Positions 47,481 to 51,189 of a stretch of DNA of 51,189 nucleotides are shown in pieces (within the stretch, counting starts at the first letter, position 1; the number at the start of each line of letters is the position of its first letter). Made by a program: the position numbers and the translations under genes. The notes beneath the pieces are model-generated. The model saw nothing but the letters and a program-made list of their open reading frames with translations. It did no database searches and was not told where the DNA came from. The stretch is from JAUWKC01 sp035529895. Its GTDB lineage: Bacteria > Planctomycetota > Phycisphaerae > Sedimentisphaerales > Anaerobacaceae. Location: positions 1-51,189 of the forward strand of contig DATKVV010000084.1 in the NCBI GenBank assembly GCA_035529895.1, in the 5' to 3' direction.

Positions 47481-49400
47481 TTATTCTTTGAGCTGCTTGT
47501 TGAACAAGCGCAGTTGCATGTCAATAGCGGTTAACGCCCAATCGATATAGTGCAGTCTGTGTGCGGGACGGTAATGCATTTCATTCATTAGGCCGGATTT
47601 GACGGTCTTTAAGAATTTGGTTATTATCTGCGTGCTGATTTCCGTCGGGTCGGCGGCCCATTGTTTCAACTGCTCGTATTGCCGCCGCAATTTCTTGCTG
47701 TTTTTTAGCTGTTCGGCGGTTAAGTAATCAGCCGGGTTGTAGGCCAACTGCAAGCCTTTGAGGCACAGGATTAGCGGCTCATAGCTGGCCCTTTTTTCAA
47801 GGCGAATAAACTTGTACTGCTGAACATAATTGGTTGCCTGAGCGGGGGGCTTATCGGCAATTTCGCCTCCACCCATATACCATCGGCGTTTGCTGGTTCT
47901 GGCAAAGACCAGCTCTTCGCCATATTGCCGCTGCGTTATCTCATCATAGCCCATTCTCGAAACCCAAAGTCTGCCGGTGCGTTTGCGCTCGGGGCCACCG
48001 CCGAGTGCGAGCAGGCACTTGACAAAACCGAAAGGCAGCACTTGCTGACGGCCGATTTGATTTTTTCGCAGTTGAAAGGACAGATGCAGACTGTGGGGAC
48101 GGACGTTATAGAAGGTAACAATTTCCTGTATCAATTGATTAAGCAGCCACGGGTCGGGCGTGGCGGGTCGAGATAGTTCTCCGGCGATGTTAAGTCTTCC
48201 CGGCGCCAGCTCGAAGAAGCCGCAGCGGCGCGCCTGGTCGGTCGTGCCGGAGTGGTCATCGATATATCCGCCGAGCTTCCAGCACAAAACGTCCAACCGA
48301 AAATCGCAGAAATACTTAAAGCCATCATAGGCCGGGTCGATTGCCTGCCCGTCGGTCTTTTGGGCGCCGACAGCGCTTCGGCCGAGATTGCTCAGCTCGA
48401 TTTCGGCTCCGAGGGGCACCAGGCCGGGCTGCAGGTTGGAGCGAATTCTTTCCAGGTGTCCGAAAGCCACGCGGGAATCGAAGATATTGTCGGCCGCGTG
48501 CACAGCATACTTAATGTAGTCAATGAGGTCGTATTGTCTGAAGGGCATGGTCTCAAGGCATTGTCGGACAATCATATCGACGGCCCGGGCATTGGCATTC
48601 ATCATTTGCAGAGAGGCAAGCAGACTGACCGACCGCTTGAAATACCTTTCTGAAATACGCATATGCTCCAGGTCGTACCGATAGCGTGATTGAATCTTTT
48701 CATCGAGCTGGTTGAGCAGGACCTGTTTGAGCACTAATACCAAATAATTCTCGATAAGGGGCCGGGCCTGCGGGTCATCGTAAAGAGGTTTTATGCTTGG
48801 GCGCGGCCGGTCGAGCTCGTGTTCGAGATAATAATCGCTGACGGCCTCGGTACGGTAATGAGTAATAACCAAATCGCGTTCGGTGGTTGCCAGCAGCTCT
48901 CTGTCGGCGCGGCGTTCCAGCTCGGCATCGGCGGTCTGGTCGCCGGGTCGGGTGTGCTTCTTGATGAATTCCTCGATGCGTTTTCTTAACCAAAGCTCGT
49001 GTATCAGATTGACGTGGAATCTGTCGCCGAAGTGCTTCTTCATGGTCTCGTGGGTGGTCAGGTAGGCCTGGGCTTCGACGAGGCCCCCGGCGGTGTTGAC
49101 ACGGACGGTTTCGCGGTCGTAGCGTTTTCCTTCGTATCGGTCGATTTCGGCCAGAGCCTGAGGCGGGACATTGTAGATTACAAAGCCCTCGATTCTCGAA
49201 GAGGCGTCGGGGACGGCGTAAAAGTAGACGTTGTCGGGACTGACCCTTCGGTGCGCGGGCAGGAAGGCAGGCTCGGCGCCAAGTGTTTCCCCGCTGGTCT
49301 GAGAAGTGTCGAGGGTGAAGCTTAGGCCGCTGACAGATTTGAAGATTGAGGAGTCGCGCAGCGAGCCGTAAATGAATAAATTGAAGTTTCCTTCGTTCAT
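47481..49400 (-). CDS. Putative gamma-glutamylcyclotransferase / amidoligase fusion protein
   Basis: The 639-residue cytoplasmic protein has no signal peptide. Residues 1-120 look like an AIG2/GGCT domain: NLFIYGSLRD with the Y-G-S-L loop, EGFVIYNVPPQALAEIDRYE, where Glu90 matches the catalytic glutamate of cyclotransferases, and GKRYDRETVRV. A helical middle follows (130-320). Residues about 325-450 resemble an amidoligase/GCS-type ATP-dependent ligase: LVPLGAEIELSNLG (G-x-E-x-E at 331-335), RCGFFELAPGRLNIAGELS and VRPHSLHLSFQL, similar to the family's glycine-E-E and LHxH-like positions. A helical tail ends the protein. The second assignment is by motif only. It suggests making and breaking a gamma-glutamyl-type amide. 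The start at 49400 fits the GGCT fold; no ribosome site is clear. Confidence 0.6.
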   Translation of the reverse strand: MNEGNFNLFIYGSLRDSSIFKSVSGLSFTLDTSQTSGETLGAEPAFLPAHRRVSPDNVYFYAVPDASSRIEGFVIYNVPPQALAEIDRYEGKRYDRETVRVNTAGGLVEAQAYLTTHETMKKHFGDRFHVNLIHELWLRKRIEEFIKKHTRPGDQTADAELERRADRELLATTERDLVITHYRTEAVSDYYLEHELDRPRPSIKPLYDDPQARPLIENYLVLVLKQVLLNQLDEKIQSRYRYDLEHMRISERYFKRSVSLLASLQMMNANARAVDMIVRQCLETMPFRQYDLIDYIKYAVHAADNIFDSRVAFGHLERIRSNLQPGLVPLGAEIELSNLGRSAVGAQKTDGQAIDPAYDGFKYFCDFRLDVLCWKLGGYIDDHSGTTDQARRCGFFELAPGRLNIAGELSRPATPDPWLLNQLIQEIVTFYNVRPHSLHLSFQLRKNQIGRQQVLPFGFVKCLLALGGGPERKRTGRLWVSRMGYDEITQRQYGEELVFARTSKRRWYMGGGEIADKPPAQATNYVQQYKFIRLEKRASYEPLILCLKGLQLAYNPADYLTAEQLKNSKKLRRQYEQLKQWAADPTEISTQIITKFLKTVKSGLMNEMHYRPAHRLHYIDWALTAIDMQLRLFNKQLKE

Positions 49401-49548
49401 ATACGGCAATGATAGCAACTTTCGGGGGGTTCGGCAACGGCCTTAGGGTGGTGCATAGAAAAGGGACGGTTGCGCTTGGGCTCTCAAAGCAGGAGGCTTT
49501 TCCGACGGAGCATCAGGATGTGTGCGCCGGTTCGAGCAATCTATGAGA

Positions 49549-50310
49549 TTACCTGCTTGTTTGTGTGCCTTCTTTTCGGATTTTGCTGTGCAGTCTGAAA
49601 AGCTCCTTGAAGGCGCGAAGAATTACCTTGAGGTTTGCGCCGGTTTGTTTGCCGGCTCTTCGGGGATAATGGTGGACGCCTTTTTGCGTAAGCGTGTAAC
49701 CTTTGCGAACGGCACGCGCCAGGACTTCGGTATCGATGAGAGCGCCGCTGCTTAATAAAGTAATTTCATCAAAGAGTTTTCTTTTATACAGTTTGAACGC
49801 GCAGTCAATGTCACGCACTCTCATGCCGAACAACAGGCACACCAGTTTCGTCCAGCACCAGGCATTGATTTTACGTATGAGGTTGTCCTGACGGTTGAGC
49901 CGGTAACAGGTTACAATGTCATACTGCTGCATCAGGGGCAGCAGCGGGGGCATTTCGCTGATATCAAACTGTCCGTCGCCATCGGTGTAGAAGACAAGTT
50001 CCTTGGCGGCTGCCTTGAAGCCGGATTGCAGGGCGGCTCCGTAACCGCGATTAGTGGGATGGTGCACGACCTTTACCCTGCTGTTTTGGGCGGCGATTTC
50101 GTCGGCGATTCGGCCGGTGGCGTCGGCGCTGCCGTCGTCAACAATGATGATTTCGAAATCGGCGTTTATCTTCTCCAAAACATCAAGGGCCTGTTGTGTG
50201 GTTCGGACCACGTTGTCCTGCTCGTTATAACAGGGAAAGAAAACGCTGATAGAGACGCCGGTTTTGGGACTTGAATTACGCCCGTTGTGCTCCGGGTCTT
50301 TTCTTGTCAT
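49549..50310 (-). CDS. Glycosyltransferase family 2 (dolichyl-phosphate-mannose-synthase-like)
   Basis: A 253-residue GT2 enzyme that likely loads a sugar onto polyprenyl phosphate. The N-terminal SVFFPCYNEQDNVVR and IIIVDDGSADATG carry the nucleotide site, YTDGDGQFDISEM is the D-x-D type metal site, and RDIDCAFKLYKRKLF and VLARAVRKGYTL are typical of the DPM1/ArnC-like group. There is no long membrane domain. Its ribosome site AGAGGTGG lies inside the end of the upstream gene, 3 nt away, so the two are coupled. The upstream gene is a membrane glycosyltransferase-like tail, which could use the lipid-linked sugar. Confidence 0.92.
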   Translation of the reverse strand: MTRKDPEHNGRNSSPKTGVSISVFFPCYNEQDNVVRTTQQALDVLEKINADFEIIIVDDGSADATGRIADEIAAQNSRVKVVHHPTNRGYGAALQSGFKAAAKELVFYTDGDGQFDISEMPPLLPLMQQYDIVTCYRLNRQDNLIRKINAWCWTKLVCLLFGMRVRDIDCAFKLYKRKLFDEITLLSSGALIDTEVLARAVRKGYTLTQKGVHHYPRRAGKQTGANLKVILRAFKELFRLHSKIRKEGTQTSR

Positions 50311-50313
50311 TGA

Positions 50314-51189
50314 TTACCACCTCTTTGTTCTCATGACGATTGCCTGCTCATCGTTGTATTCTCTGATCCTGGCGTCATAGAGTTCTATTCGTGCGGTGTC
50401 TTTTTGGCTCTGGGCCATCTGGCGCAAATAATTAGCGGCATTCAAAGCGGCTACAATTTTATGGTGATAACCATCTTGTTTTGCCCAATCGTTCTTGTTT
50501 GCGGCGAAGCGGTCGAGATAATCCTGGAAAAATTTAATGACTGCGGGTCTGAGCTCGGCAAACCTTGCGGCATAGAGTATTTTCTGAGTCGGGCCAAATG
50601 AGGGGTCCAAATCGAAGGCTTTAACGGCAAACTCAAGACCTTGCTGCAGTTGGGTTTTCTCTCTTCCATATAAGAGTAGATTGTGGGCAAGAATGAGGTT
50701 CCTGGAGAACTCGTCGGGGTAAATTGTTTTGCCGGTCGCTATGCCCTCGAAAAGGTCGCGTCCCTGGGTGGTGGTTATATCGACAAACAGTTTTTGCTTA
50801 TTGTTAAGGAAGACCAGGCGCCAATCAGGGTTATAGTCGAAGGCTCTAACGAAGGGCTTGTCGAACTCGCCGATGGGCATCAGGACGACCCAGACGTTCT
50901 GTTCTTTGAGTTTCGCATTTGCCCACTGACCGATCTGTCTGTAATCGTCGTCGCTTAATTGACGTCCTCTGGCCCTTGCATTTTCCATCAGCCGGCCTGC
51001 AATCGGCCCTCCAGCCATAATGTCCGACCAAAGGTCATAGACCCGAATCATGTAGGCTGCCTGTGCTCTGCCGTCCATAAATAATTGCAGAGGGGTTTTT
51101 CCCGTGTTCGGGTCCGGGTCCTGGCCCCAGGCGATGAAGCCGCCTTCGGTCCAGTAATTGAACATCTTGCCGCTGAGCTTGTTTTCTCT
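50314..51189 (-). CDS. C-terminal part of a membrane-glycosyltransferase-like protein (5' end beyond the window)
   Basis: The frame is open to the window edge, so only the last 291 residues are seen. The segment KLSGKMFNYWTEGGFIAWGQ, then LFMDGRAQAAYM, is typical of the periplasmic part after the transmembrane helices in PMT/GT39-like or O-antigen-type proteins, where a fixed F(N)xxxxGG and DGR occur. The rest is helical (HNLLLYGREKTQLQQGLEFA) and may be TPR-like. It probably transfers a sugar from a polyprenyl carrier made by the GT2 partner 3 nt downstream. Full assignment needs the missing part. Confidence 0.6.
   Translation of the reverse strand, partial: RENKLSGKMFNYWTEGGFIAWGQDPDPNTGKTPLQLFMDGRAQAAYMIRVYDLWSDIMAGGPIAGRLMENARARGRQLSDDDYRQIGQWANAKLKEQNVWVVLMPIGEFDKPFVRAFDYNPDWRLVFLNNKQKLFVDITTTQGRDLFEGIATGKTIYPDEFSRNLILAHNLLLYGREKTQLQQGLEFAVKAFDLDPSFGPTQKILYAARFAELRPAVIKFFQDYLDRFAANKNDWAKQDGYHHKIVAALNAANYLRQMAQSQKDTARIELYDARIREYNDEQAIVMRTKRW

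Noticed and set aside
1..51189. tRNA or rRNA genes
   Set aside because: I looked in the larger intergenic stretches for T-loop and cloverleaf patterns and found none; a tRNA-finding program would be more certain.

Overview
The window looks like a chromosomal piece of a planctomycete, most likely class Phycisphaerae. The grounds are the large secreted LamG, PA14 and RCC1-type proteins ending in a dockerin-like W-L motif, a Tat-exported Gfo/Idh/MocA oxidoreductase, ThuA and endosialidase-chaperone proteins, and dispersed intergenic repeats of a kind I associate with that group. Taxonomy is inferred from gene content. No rRNA, tRNA, CRISPR array or intact insertion sequence was seen. The first gene (1-2334) and the last (50314-51189) are cut by the window edges.

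Layout. 1-15 kb is mainly an export and glycan-degradation region: a LamG/dockerin-like protein, hisF, a 61-residue Cys-rich protein, a GH78 alpha-L-rhamnosidase, a LamG/TIM-barrel protein, a PA14-sialidase and a two-gene unit with a self-cleaving S74 chaperone domain. 15-22.8 kb is housekeeping: a membrane/NTF2-like protein, surE with an ACT-domain regulator and a PFL (UPF0210) protein, nnrE, a membrane-anchored coiled-coil protein with a BRCT-like end, a HAD phosphatase and rluB. 22.8-27 kb holds a minus-strand operon of carbamoyltransferase, SxtJ-like protein, DUF5989 protein and SGNH O-acyltransferase-like protein, which probably modifies an exported glycan or metabolite.

27-34.4 kb runs on the plus strand: rpmB, gatC, a sugar oxidoreductase/isomerase pair and a broken hydrolase, then gatA, a GNAT acetyltransferase, gatB and a cupin. 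Sugar genes thus separate gatC from gatA and gatB, the subunits of the tRNA amidotransferase. 34.4-35.7 kb is repeat-rich and gene-free. An RCC1-type propeller protein follows, then an array of hairpin repeats and a ThuA protein. A sigma70-like promoter and a strong terminator then bracket a leader or small RNA ahead of a GNAT gene and ileS.

At 43-45 kb, directly behind ileS, lies an accessory island. A MntA-HepT (MNT/HEPN) toxin-antitoxin pair is flanked on both sides by copies of the ileS 3-prime end, and a second nucleotidyltransferase-type pair follows. The window closes with shikimate kinase, a GT9 and a GT2 glycosyltransferase, a Nudix hydrolase and a 639-residue protein that I read as a gamma-glutamylcyclotransferase-like domain fused to an amidoligase-like domain. 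The most promising leads are that fusion, the ileS-flanked HEPN/MNT module, the promoter-leader-terminator unit at 39.3-39.55 kb and the carbamoylation operon.
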